From VBDM01 sp963699535 (GTDB taxonomy: Bacteria; Pseudomonadota; Gammaproteobacteria; Burkholderiales; SG8-39), in NCBI GenBank assembly GCA_963699535.1, contig CAVOUJ010000046.1, positions 1 through 64,000 on the forward strand: DNA of 64,000 bases. The letters run 5' to 3'. The position numbers and the translations under genes are program-made. Shown in pieces: positions 20,202 to 28,433 of this stretch; the stretch's first letter is position 1, and every line of letters begins with the position of its first letter. The notes under the pieces were generated by a model that was not told where the DNA came from, did no database searches, and saw only the letters and a list, made by a program, of their open reading frames with translations.

Positions 20202-21359
20202 ATGAAAGATAGAACCGCCCTTGTTTCATTCTGGGCGCGGCTGGCATCGGCGCGCCAATTGTTGTTGTCGCTAGGCATCGCCGTGATGATGACGGCGATT
20301 GTCGCCAACGGCGTGCAGGCCCGCGAAGACGACGATTCCGAAGACTCACACGACGGCCAGCGCTCGTACGCCCTAGGACTGTGGGGCGACCTGCCCTACA
20401 ACGATCTTCAGGCAACGGTGGGCGTGCCGAACTTGATTGCCGATATGAACCGGCAGGACCTCGCGTTCACGGTTCACGACGGCGATCTCAAGGCCGGCAG
20501 CGGCATCCCGAACTCCACGACGCCGACCACCTGCTCGGACGACCTGTATTTTCAGACCCTCGACTACCTCAACTCGCTGCGCGCGCCCGCAATGTTCACG
20601 CCGGGCGACAACGACTGGACGGACTGCGACCGACCGGCAAATGGCAGTTTCAATTCGCTCGAACGCCTCGATCGCCAACGGCAGATCTTCTTCAGCACGC
20701 CCTTCTCCTTCGGACAACGGAAACTGCGCCAGGAGGTCCAGGCAACGCCGCTTTGCCTGGGGACAAGCGGCCTGACGCCGTGCGTCGAGAATCGCCGCTG
20801 GACCTATCGAGGAGTCACTTACGCGACGCTCAATATCCCGGGGTCGTGCAACAACCTGTGCGACACCGCGCCCAACCCTGCGGAATACGTCGCGCGCAAC
20901 GCAGCGAACATCGCTTGGATGCAGGAGACTTTCAGCGAGGCGAAAGCCCGCCGCTCGGCCGCCGTCATGCTGATCACGCAGGGGAATCCGGGCTGGGACT
21001 TGAGCGATGGAACGCGGGCGCCGCTGCGCGACCCGAAGACGCTCGCCGAGGCCGTGCCGGCAACGGACGGCTACAAGGACTTTCTCCTGGCGCTTCGCGC
21101 CGAAGCGATCGCCTTTCGCCGTCCGGTCGCCTACGTGCACGGCGACTCGCACTACTTCCGCGTCGACAAACCGTTCCAGGACTCTCTAGGCCGCCGGCTG
21201 GAAAACTTCACTCGCGTGGAGACCTTCGGTGACAACGCGGCAAACGGCAACAACGACGCGAGCTGGATAAGAGTTCTCGTTGACACCCGCAGCCGCGAAG
21301 TCTTTGCGTACCAGCCGCAAATCGTCCCGGGAAATCGCACCGCGGTGCCGGCACCGTAA
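20202..21359 (+). CDS. Exported, divergent calcineurin-like phosphoesterase
   Basis: The 385-residue product has a signal peptide (residues about 20-40, ending VQA). It has degenerate metallophosphoesterase motifs in the right order: ALGLWGDLPYND, TVHDGDLKAG, MFTPGDNDWTDC (GDND where GNHD is usual) and AYVHGDSHYFRVDKP (GDSH where GHxH is usual). Metal binding is plausible but altered. No substrate can be named. An AAGGAGAG ribosome site precedes the ATG. It is convergent with the PNPOx-like gene. Confidence 0.7.
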   Translation: MKDRTALVSFWARLASARQLLLSLGIAVMMTAIVANGVQAREDDDSEDSHDGQRSYALGLWGDLPYNDLQATVGVPNLIADMNRQDLAFTVHDGDLKAGSGIPNSTTPTTCSDDLYFQTLDYLNSLRAPAMFTPGDNDWTDCDRPANGSFNSLERLDRQRQIFFSTPFSFGQRKLRQEVQATPLCLGTSGLTPCVENRRWTYRGVTYATLNIPGSCNNLCDTAPNPAEYVARNAANIAWMQETFSEAKARRSAAVMLITQGNPGWDLSDGTRAPLRDPKTLAEAVPATDGYKDFLLALRAEAIAFRRPVAYVHGDSHYFRVDKPFQDSLGRRLENFTRVETFGDNAANGNNDASWIRVLVDTRSREVFAYQPQIVPGNRTAVPAP

Positions 21360-21368
21360 TCGAACACG

Positions 21369-22001
21369 TCATACGGCCGATCGCACGGTCGAGGCGCGCA
21401 GGTTCCTAATTTCCGCCTCCAGCGCCTCGATGCGCCGATCGCGCTCCGCCAGCGCTTTCGCGACACCCTCCGCAGAGAAGCGCTGCGGAATGTGCTGCGG
21501 GCAGTTCGCATCCCACGCGAAAACCGTAAACAGGATCGCTTGCTCGGCGCGCGCCTTGTAACCCTCCGGCATCAGCTTCGCATTCAGTCCGGCGTCGTCC
21601 TCGACCACGCGCGCCGTGCCCCAGACCTTGATTCGCCGCCGCTCCTCGTAGTCGATGAGGAACAGATGGGCCTTCGGATTCTCCCCGAGATTGCCGGCGG
21701 TGATGTACTGCCGGTTGCCCGAAAAGTCGGCGAAACCGATGGTCTTTTCGTCGAGTACGCGCAGAAAACCGGCCGGCCCGCCCCGATGCTGAATGTAGGG
21801 CTGGCCTTCCCGGTTCGCGGTGGCGAGGAAAACGCTGGTCTGCGCCGCGATGAAGCTCGCGAGCTCGGGGGTGATCCGCGTTTCCCATGAGCCCCGCTGC
21901 TCCATGAGGTCGTACGCGCGGCGTGAGCCCTTGCGCGCCTGAATGGCCTTCACCCCCGGAGTGAAGGCGACGTCGCTCGAATATCTTTCCTTGCTCTCCA
22001 T
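21369..22001 (-). CDS. Pyridoxamine-5'-phosphate-oxidase-like flavoprotein
   Basis: The 210-residue protein has an FMN-binding split barrel. Family segments are FLATANREGQPYIQHRGGP, IGFADFSGNRQYITAGNL, AHLFLIDYEERRRIKVWGTA and a C-terminal coiled-coil-like helix ERDRRIEALEAEIRN. It belongs with general stress or F420/FMN reductase-type members, not the true PdxH. The ATG at 22001 has an AGGAG site seven bases upstream. It is divergent from a LysR gene that probably controls it. Confidence 0.85.
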   Translation of the reverse strand: MESKERYSSDVAFTPGVKAIQARKGSRRAYDLMEQRGSWETRITPELASFIAAQTSVFLATANREGQPYIQHRGGPAGFLRVLDEKTIGFADFSGNRQYITAGNLGENPKAHLFLIDYEERRRIKVWGTARVVEDDAGLNAKLMPEGYKARAEQAILFTVFAWDANCPQHIPQRFSAEGVAKALAERDRRIEALEAEIRNLRASTVRSAV

Positions 22002-22034
22002 GGCGCTCCTTTCCTTGGGTCCCGGCAGACTACA

Positions 22035-22096
22035 GACTTCCATCAAGTGCAACTAGACTGTATTTCGTGTATACACTGTTCCATATTATGGAAGTC
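22035..22096. promoter_or_regulatory. Operator region between PNPOx-like and LysR genes
   Basis: Three symmetries are packed between the divergent starts. GACTTCCAT (22035-22043) is repeated inverted as ATGGAAGTC (22088-22096). GTGTATACAC (22067-22076) is a perfect palindrome. TTCCATATTATGGAA (22079-22093) is a perfect odd palindrome sharing its right arm with the first repeat. LysR regulators bind such dyads in divergent promoters. Confidence 0.55.
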
Positions 22097-22101
22097 TCGA
22101 C

Positions 22102-23025
22102 ATGAACCGGCTCGAATCGATGTCGGTTTTCCTGACCGTGGTCGAAGCAGGCAGTCTCTCCGCCGCGGGACGAAAGCTGGGAATGCCGCTTGCGACGGTG
22201 AGCCGCAAGCTGTCGGAGCTCGAGACCCACCTCAAGGCGCGCCTGCTGACCCGCTCGACCCGGCAGCTCTCCCTGACCGACTCAGGGCGTGCCTATGTCG
22301 CGGCCTGCAAGCGCATCCTGGAAGACCTGAACGAAGCCGAGCGCGCGGCATCGGGCGAGTACAGCGCCCCGAGGGGCGAGCTCGTCGTGACCGCTCCCAT
22401 CGTGTTTGGCCGACTGCACGTCCTGCCCGTCACGGCCGGGTTTCTCAAAGCCTACCCGGAGGTCGATGTGCGCCTGATCCTGGGCGACCGCGTCATCAAT
22501 CTCCTCGAGGACCATGTCGATCTCGCAGTTCGCATAGGCGAGCTGCCGGACAGCAGCCTGAGCGCGATGCGCGTCGGCGCGATCGGCCGCGTCGTCTGCG
22601 CCAGCCCGGAGTACCTTGCCGCGCACGGCACCCCCGCGTCGCCGACAGGGCTCGGCGCGCATCAGTGCATCACTTTCGATACGCTCTTGTCGCCCGCCTC
22701 CTGGACATTCAAAGCGGGCGGCGCCGATCTGCCGGTACCGATTCATTCCCGGCTCACGGTGAACACCGCCGAGGCCGCCATAGACGCGGCGGTCGCGGGG
22801 GTAGGCATCACGCGCGTCCTGTCGTACCAGATCGAGGATGCGGTACGGGCCGGCTCGCTGAACGTCGTTCTCCGGGAATTCGAGCCCACGCCCGTCCCGG
22901 TGAGCCTCGTCTTCGCCAGAGCGAAACGCCTGCCGCAGAAGCTGCGCGCCTTTCTCGACCATGCAGCGCCGCGGTTGCGGGAGCGCCTGCAAAGGCTGGG
23001 CGTGCGGGCCGACACCGGTCTCTAG
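22102..23025 (+). CDS. LysR-family transcriptional regulator
   Basis: The 307-residue product has an N-terminal winged helix-turn-helix (residues 1-60; FLTVVEAGSLSAAGRKLGMP, TVSRKLSELETHL) and a periplasmic-binding-protein-like effector domain (about 90-300; DLAVRIGELPDSSLSAMRVG). It belongs to the CrgA/DsdC-like subgroup common near oxidoreductases. Its divergent partner, the PNPOx-like flavoprotein, is the likely target. Confidence 0.92.
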   Translation: MNRLESMSVFLTVVEAGSLSAAGRKLGMPLATVSRKLSELETHLKARLLTRSTRQLSLTDSGRAYVAACKRILEDLNEAERAASGEYSAPRGELVVTAPIVFGRLHVLPVTAGFLKAYPEVDVRLILGDRVINLLEDHVDLAVRIGELPDSSLSAMRVGAIGRVVCASPEYLAAHGTPASPTGLGAHQCITFDTLLSPASWTFKAGGADLPVPIHSRLTVNTAEAAIDAAVAGVGITRVLSYQIEDAVRAGSLNVVLREFEPTPVPVSLVFARAKRLPQKLRAFLDHAAPRLRERLQRLGVRADTGL

Positions 23026-23186
23026 AGCGACGCCTGACGTCCCTCGAAGTGCACGGCGAGGCTCGAGGACCCGCGCGCCGGCCGGACGCGGAAGACGACG
23101 GTCGGGAAACCCCCGTCCGCTTTGACAATGATCAAAAGGGACCTGCCCGTTTCGCTCCAGCATGGCTTGCGAGCGGAGGCAAAGGG

Positions 23187-24843
23187 ATGGCGAACAAGCG
23201 GACGAAGAAGACGAAACGACCGACACGGCGGGCCGGCCCGAGGGGGATCGCCCTGCTGCACGATCCGACGCTGAATCGGGGCACGGGGTTCACCGAGGCC
23301 GAGCGCGACGCACTCGGCCTGCGCGGATTGCTGCCGCCGCGGGTGCACACGCAGGACGAGCAGCTGCAGCGCGTGCTCGCGCAGTTCCGCGATGTGTCGA
23401 GCGACCTGCAGAAGTTCATCAACCTGAGCGCGCTCCACGATCGCAACGAGGCGCTCTTTTTCAGGCTGGTCGGCGAACATCCCGAGGAGATGATGCCGAT
23501 CATCTACACGCCGACTGTGGGCCTCGCCTGCCAAGAGTACGGGAAGATCTTCCGGAGAGCGCGCGGCGTGTTCATCAGCGCGCGCGACCGGGGACGAATC
23601 GAGAAGATCCTGCGCAACTGGCCGCAGCGCCGGGTCGGGATCATCGTCGCCACCGACGGCGAGCGCATCCTGGGCCTGGGCGACCTGGGCGCGAACGGTA
23701 TGGGCATCCCGGTGGGCAAACTGTCGCTCTACACCGCGTGCGCCGGCGTGCACCCCGACCTGTGCCTGCCGGTGATGCTCGACGTCGGCACCGAAAACGA
23801 GTCCCTGCTCGCAGACCGGTTCTACATCGGGCTCAAGCAAAGGCGACTTCGCGGACGCAAGTACGAGGAGCTGCTGGAGGAGTTCATCTCCGCGGCGCAG
23901 AAGGTGTTCCCGGGAGTGGTCATCCAGTTCGAGGACTTCGCCACCAGCAACGCCTTCGGGCTGCTTGCGCGCTACCGCGAGCGCATCTGCACTTTCAACG
24001 ACGACATCCAGGGCACCGCCGGGGTCGCGCTCGCGGGGCTGCTCTCGGCGCTGCGCATCCGCGGCGGCACGCTCGGCGAGCAGAAGGTGCTGTTTCTCGG
24101 CGCGGGCGAAGCGGCCACGGGAATCGCCGACCTGCTGGTTTCGGCGATGGTGCGCGAGGGGCTGCCGGAAAGCGAGGCGCGGCGGCGCTGCTGGCTCGTC
24201 GATTCGCACGGGCTCGTGGTGCGGAGCCGCACCGATCTCGCGAAGCACAAGCTCGCATACGCACACGAGCATCCGGCTGCCGGCGATTTTCCCTCGGCCA
24301 TCGAGGCGCTGCGGCCGACGGCGATCATCGGCGTGGCCGCCGTCGGCGGGACGTTCACGCGAGGCGGTGCTCGAGGCGATGGCTCGCATCAACGAGCAGC
24401 CGATCGTGTTCGCGCTGTCCAACCCCACCTCCAAGGCAGAGTGCACGGCCGAAGACGCTTATCGCTGGACGGACGGGCGCGCCATCTTCGCCTGCGGCAG
24501 CCCCTTCGATCCGGTGACGGTGAACGGCAAGACCTTCGTTCCGCGCCAGGGCAACAATTCCTATATCTTCCCCGGCGTCGGGATGGGCGCGATCGCGAGC
24601 CGCGCGCGCCGCATCACCGACGAAATGTTCTCGGCCGCAGCCGAAGCACTCGCCGGCCAGGTCACCGCGGAGGATCTCGCGCAGGGCAGCATCTACCCCT
24701 CGCTCACGCGCATTCGCGAGGTGTCCGCGCACATCGCCGCCGCGGTGGCGAAGGTCGCGTTCGAGCGAGGCCTCGCCCGCGCGCGCCGGCCGCGCAATCT
24801 GCTCGCGTGGGTCAAAACGCAGATGTACGATCCGCGATACTAG
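23187..24843 (+). pseudogene. NAD-type malic enzyme (MaeA-like), one frame break
   Basis: Malic enzyme decarboxylates L-malate to pyruvate with NAD(P) reduction. Visible are DPTLNRGTGFTEAERDALGL, the Tyr region IIYTPTVGLACQEYG, the catalytic Lys and Asp region MLDVGTENESLLADRFYIG, metal ligands in QFEDFATSNAF and FNDDIQGTAGV, the Rossmann loop FLGAGEAATGIADL and FALSNPTSKAECTAEDAY. The length of about 552 residues and the motif set fit the E. coli MaeA type. The frame changes near 24360 (VGGTFT, then REAVLEAMAR). Both halves are well conserved, so a one-base error is likely. A GGAGGCAAAGGG ribosome site precedes the ATG. Confidence 0.88.
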
Positions 24844-24913
24844 CGGACGCACGGACTCGTACCGGCGGCGGTGACGGGCGTGCGTCTTTCGATGACCGGC
24901 TTCGCTCCTCGCT

Positions 24914-25882
24914 CTAGCGGATCACGAGTTTGGCGAACTCGTTGGTGGAGCCGAGAGCATATTTCGCCATCTCGTCCGCCACGCGGACGTTGAACGCCGC
25001 CGGCGCGAGTAGGCTGCGTCCCGTCCCGAGTCTGCCCACATTGAGCAGCTCGATCACGACGGCAGGCGCGTCGTAGTCGGCGCGGATATAGATCTCGCAG
25101 GGTATTGCGTCGGACAGGGTGAACGTGCCGCTCACCGCCTGGCCGAAATCGTTTTTCCGTGAAGCGCTGAATTCGAACGGGATACGGGACATGGAGAGGA
25201 AGCGGCGGCAGGACTCGATGTCGGTGCCCGTCAGATCCACCACTGCGGGCTGCGCGTACCGGGCGTGGTAGATCAGGTAGACATAGTCGCACACGTCTTC
25301 GCCGTCGATCTTGCGCAGGCGGTAGTCGGCGAAGGCCTTCGAAAGGAGCATCTGCGGACCCTGCTGGTGATAGGCGAACCCGTAGTGGCTCTCGGTGGTC
25401 GGGAGCACCGCGTTGAGCTCCTTTGCGAATTCGGCCAGGTAGTGCATGGACGCAAGCAGGTTCTTGTTCAGAAGCGGCCTGGCTTGGGCGCGGCGCAGTG
25501 CCAGATCGTCGCCCGTGGGGCGGCTTGCCGCCTGTTTTCGCAACATCTCGAGCGCCGCGAAGCGGCGCCCTTCGCCCTGATTTTCGACTTGAGGCTTGCT
25601 CGGCGCCTGCGCTTGCCGCGCTCGCTCGGCCTCCGCCCTTTGGCGCGCCTCTTCTTCCTCCTTGCGGCGCCGCTGCTCCGCCTCTGCGCGCTCGTGCGCC
25701 TTTTGCTCCTCATCGAGCTTGCGCGAAAAGGCATCGAGGCTCGCGAGAAGGTCCGTCTCGGGCGCACCCGGCGCGGATGCATTGCCGGATTTTCGCGCAT
25801 CGCCGGTTACGGGGTTTGCGTCGTGGCCGGCGGCGCCCGCCGCGCCTCGGGCGCCCTGGATGTTGCGGAAATCGTCGGCCAT
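24914..25882 (-). CDS. Unrecognised protein with charged coiled coil
   Basis: I do not recognise this 322-residue family. Residues about 45-100 are a highly charged, Ala/Glu/Arg-rich segment (KAHERAEAEQRRRKEEEEAR) that should form a coiled coil. Residues about 125-320 are a globular domain with segments such as ESHYGFAYHQQGPQMLLSKA and PFEFSASRKNDFGQAVSGTF. No signal peptide is seen. The N-terminus MADDFRNIQGARG is chosen because it follows an in-frame upstream start with no ribosome site. It lies in the opposite direction to malic enzyme. Confidence 0.6.
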   Translation of the reverse strand: MADDFRNIQGARGAAGAAGHDANPVTGDARKSGNASAPGAPETDLLASLDAFSRKLDEEQKAHERAEAEQRRRKEEEEARQRAEAERARQAQAPSKPQVENQGEGRRFAALEMLRKQAASRPTGDDLALRRAQARPLLNKNLLASMHYLAEFAKELNAVLPTTESHYGFAYHQQGPQMLLSKAFADYRLRKIDGEDVCDYVYLIYHARYAQPAVVDLTGTDIESCRRFLSMSRIPFEFSASRKNDFGQAVSGTFTLSDAIPCEIYIRADYDAPAVVIELLNVGRLGTGRSLLAPAAFNVRVADEMAKYALGSTNEFAKLVIR

Positions 25883-26096
25883 CTCCCTCCCCCGAGGCAA
25901 GTTTCCGGGCGAGCCGCTCCCGGTGACTACGCGGAGAACAATACACTTTCGCGCACCCCATGCGCAAGAACCGGCGCGTCTTCACTCGAAACTGCGAGCT
26001 GGGCCGCACCTAGCGCTGCGCGGCCGTTCCGCCGCAGCGCTGGGGTAAGATCGTTTCGCTGGATCCCGAGCGACCCCTTACACGAGGAGCAGACAA

Positions 26097-26639
26097 ATGA
26101 AGACGTTCCGCTCTAGCCTCACGCTCGCCGCGCTCGGTGCCGCCGCAGTCGCTCTCAGCCCCGCGGCCTCCGCCCAGACGAAGCCCGCCGATACGACTCC
26201 GAACAAGCACATGGAGATCATCCACCACCCCAACTACGACAAGACGGTGTTCATGCCGTTCGTCCCCGCCATCAAGATCAAGAGCGGCAAGGTGCTTTGG
26301 CTCGCCGGCGGGACGGCATTGCCCGTCTACCACGACCATCCGCACAAGCGCGATCAGCTGCAGAAATACATGGTCAACGATCTGGAACAACAAGTCCGCC
26401 AGACCATGGACGGCATCAAGCAGACCGTGGAAGCTGCCGGCGGCTCGATGAAGGACATCGTCCACCTCTTCATCTTTCGCGCACGGCCGCGCATGGGCGA
26501 CATCGGTAAAGCAAGCCTCGTCGTCAACGAGTACTTCAAGCCCTACAACCACAAGCCCACGACGACCAACCTCGCAGTCCTGGAGCTGGGCGAGCCGGAG
26601 CAGCTGGTGGAGATCCAGGCCTTCGCCGTAATCGACTAG
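26097..26639 (+). CDS. Exported RidA/YjgF-family protein lacking the usual arginine
   Basis: The 180-residue product has a signal peptide (ALSPAASA cleavage, about residue 26) and a RidA-like trimer fold (about 60-178; RQTMDGIKQTVEAAGGSMKD, YFKPYNHKPTTTNLAVLELG, EIQAFAVID). Cytoplasmic RidA deaminates enamines and imines with an Arg in a PARSCVEV-like motif. Here that position reads PTTTNLAVL, so the Arg is missing. The exported location and changed site suggest a different activity, perhaps ligand binding. An ACGAGGAGCAG ribosome site precedes the ATG. Confidence 0.82.
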   Translation: MKTFRSSLTLAALGAAAVALSPAASAQTKPADTTPNKHMEIIHHPNYDKTVFMPFVPAIKIKSGKVLWLAGGTALPVYHDHPHKRDQLQKYMVNDLEQQVRQTMDGIKQTVEAAGGSMKDIVHLFIFRARPRMGDIGKASLVVNEYFKPYNHKPTTTNLAVLELGEPEQLVEIQAFAVID

Positions 26640-27317
26640 CCGATGCTCGCGGCGATCGCTCTGCTCGCGATCACCGTCCTCCTCGCGCTACGTCCAACAA
26701 ACTAGCTTACCCGCAACCGCCCGTAGCGTCCGCGCGCCCGCGACGGCGCTCGCCCGAATGCTGCCGGCATACAGCTGGAAAGTCTGCATCGGCCGGAAGC
26801 GGATGTGTTTGACCTAGATCAGATGGGCATGCAATTCGTTGCTAATACGCCTTGACGGGGACCGGCGAAAAGCGTCAACTGGAGGTGCTTCGGTGATTCG
26901 GTTCGGGGTGGATTTTCAAACCAACGACTGATGATCCGGTTGCTGCACTTGGTGTTTCGCTGTTGTGCGCGCCCCGTGTTGCGGGTGTACCTGAGGCGAA
27001 CGGGCAGCGACCACCCTCGACAGATGTTTGAGGATTATTCCGACCCGGGAACCGGAGCAGACAACGTACTCGTAGGATGAAGTCGTGAATGGAGAGCAGA
27101 CCTATCGATGACATTTCCTACAGCGCGACCCTGAAGCCGGTGACAACAGCCGGTATGTCACGGTGACGTGACAAGGTAAGGCCACGACAAGTGGCAAACC
27201 TGCGAAGCCCTGCGAAATTCATCGCGGGGCTTCGCGTTTGTGGCGGGCACTCGCGCACGCAGAGATTGCGCGATGCTTGCGACGGGGAGGCCGGCCAGAC
27301 CTCAGATAGCTTGGCGA
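26640..27317. other. 678-base region without a recognisable gene
   Basis: No open frame here resembles a protein I know. The region is less GC-rich than its neighbours and holds a palindrome GTCACGGTGAC (27157-27167) and a terminator-like hairpin near 27202-27238. The left part could be decayed coding or mobile-element DNA, but I see no transposase motif or matched terminal repeats. Confidence 0.4.
27202..27238. terminator. Hairpin with 9-bp stem, terminator-like
   Basis: GCGAAGCCC (27202-27210) pairs perfectly with GGGCTTCGC (27227-27235) around a 16-base loop and is followed by GTTTG. The T tract is short. It lies between the RidA-like gene and the convergent beta-barrel gene and could serve either side. 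Confidence 0.45.
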
Positions 27318-27917
27318 CTAGAACGTCCAGCGCAGGCCGGCCGTGAAGCTATTGCTGTTGTATTCGGCGCTGTGCCCGTCAACCTTGGCGTCCTGGGAGC
27401 TCTGGTACCGGTATTCGACGAGCAGGCGGATCGGCCAGTCGAACAGCCTCACGCGCACGCCACCGATCAGTTGCCAGCCGAAAACGTTGTCGCTGCCGGA
27501 AAATCCGTGGACCGTGTCTTCGACATCGAGTTTCACTATTCCCGCGCCGGCGCCCACATAGGCGTCCCAACGACCCTCGCCCAGGGGGAAATTGTATAGC
27601 GCGCTCAACATGGTGCTGCTGGATGTGACGCCCTGGTTTCCAAAGACGCAGGTCAGGACGTCGCAGATATCCCGATCGGTGGTCATATAGTCGAGCCGGA
27701 GATCGACCGGACCGATGAACTTGGCAAAGCCGAAGCCCAGACTGGCGGCAGGACCCGAGCCCAGCGATGCGTTGACGCCGTCGAACGCGAGATCCGATCG
27801 CGTCGCCGCGCCTATGCTCAGCTCGACGTAAGGATCCGAAAAGTTCACCGGCGCCGCCCACGCCGACTCGCACAGGGCGCACGCAGCCGCCAAGGTAATC
27901 AATAGGCATCTCTTCAT
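27318..27917 (-). CDS. Outer-membrane beta-barrel protein (OmpA/OmpW-like size)
   Basis: The 199-residue product has a signal peptide (ITLAAACALCESAWA) and alternating strands typical of an eight-stranded barrel: DPYVELSIGAATRSDLAF, AASLGFGFAKFIGPVDLRLD, WDAYVGAGAGIVKLDVED and GWQLIGGVRVRLFDWPIR. It ends in an aromatic residue (FTAGLRWTF), the recognition signal for barrel insertion. The ATG at 27915-27917 places the signal peptide at the N-terminus. Function is unknown; the next gene on the same strand is a rhodanese. Confidence 0.82.
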   Translation of the reverse strand: MKRCLLITLAAACALCESAWAAPVNFSDPYVELSIGAATRSDLAFDGVNASLGSGPAASLGFGFAKFIGPVDLRLDYMTTDRDICDVLTCVFGNQGVTSSSTMLSALYNFPLGEGRWDAYVGAGAGIVKLDVEDTVHGFSGSDNVFGWQLIGGVRVRLFDWPIRLLVEYRYQSSQDAKVDGHSAEYNSNSFTAGLRWTF

Positions 27918-27958
27918 GTGAGTTCTTTCATTTAGTTTTCCCCTGCTCCTCGTGTTCG

Positions 27959-28423
27959 TCAATTCTCCACGAGCGGATAGCCGGCTGTCACCCAATCGGC
28001 GATCCTCATGTCCGCGGCGGTGACGTTGCTGAATCCCAGGTCCTGCAGGCTCTTCGTCGCCAGAATGCAGCGGGTGCCGGACCCGCAATATAGCGTCATC
28101 TTCGTGCTCATGTCCGTCTTGTCGGGAAACCCGACATGCGGCCAGATATTCAGCTCGATCTGGCCACGCGGGATGTTGATCGCCCCGGGAATGTGTCCGA
28201 GTGCGTACTCTCCCGGTTCGCGCACGTCGACGATCACCCCGAGATCCTTCTTGTCGAATCCGGACTTGAACGTCGGCATGTCGATCGTCTTAATCTTGGC
28301 CTTGGTACGGGCGACGAGCTCGCTGACGGACGGGGGGTATTTCTGCGCAACGGCCCACCCGGGAGACAGCAGGCCAAGCACGATCAGGACGATGCCCGTG
28401 AATGATATCGGCTTATTCAGCAT
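27959..28423 (-). CDS. Exported single-domain rhodanese
   Basis: The 154-residue product has a signal peptide (VLIVLGLLSPGWAVAQ) and one rhodanese domain: GVIVDVREPGEYALGHIPGA, INIPRGQIELNIW and the active loop YCGSGTRCILATKSL with the catalytic Cys. It probably transfers sulfane sulfur or acts on a thiol in the periplasm. It sits between the beta-barrel gene and the winged-helix/TPR regulator, all read the same way with short gaps, so one operon is likely. Confidence 0.9.
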   Translation of the reverse strand: MLNKPISFTGIVLIVLGLLSPGWAVAQKYPPSVSELVARTKAKIKTIDMPTFKSGFDKKDLGVIVDVREPGEYALGHIPGAINIPRGQIELNIWPHVGFPDKTDMSTKMTLYCGSGTRCILATKSLQDLGFSNVTAADMRIADWVTAGYPLVEN

Positions 28424-28433
28424 GAAGGGCTCC

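Noticed and set aside
22047..23186. Possible N-terminal extension of malic enzyme through the LysR region
   Set aside because: The frame is open but the sequence before 23187 is a shadow of the LysR gene. The ribosome site and the family N-terminus support ATG 23187.
26812..26825. FNR-like TTGACCTAGATCAG
   Set aside because: It has two mismatches to the consensus, is not symmetric and has no gene close downstream.
27157..27167. Palindrome GTCACGGTGAC
   Set aside because: It is too short and too far from any gene start to assign as an operator.
26640..27317. Insertion-sequence remnant
   Set aside because: I looked for transposase motifs, terminal inverted repeats and target duplications and saw none.
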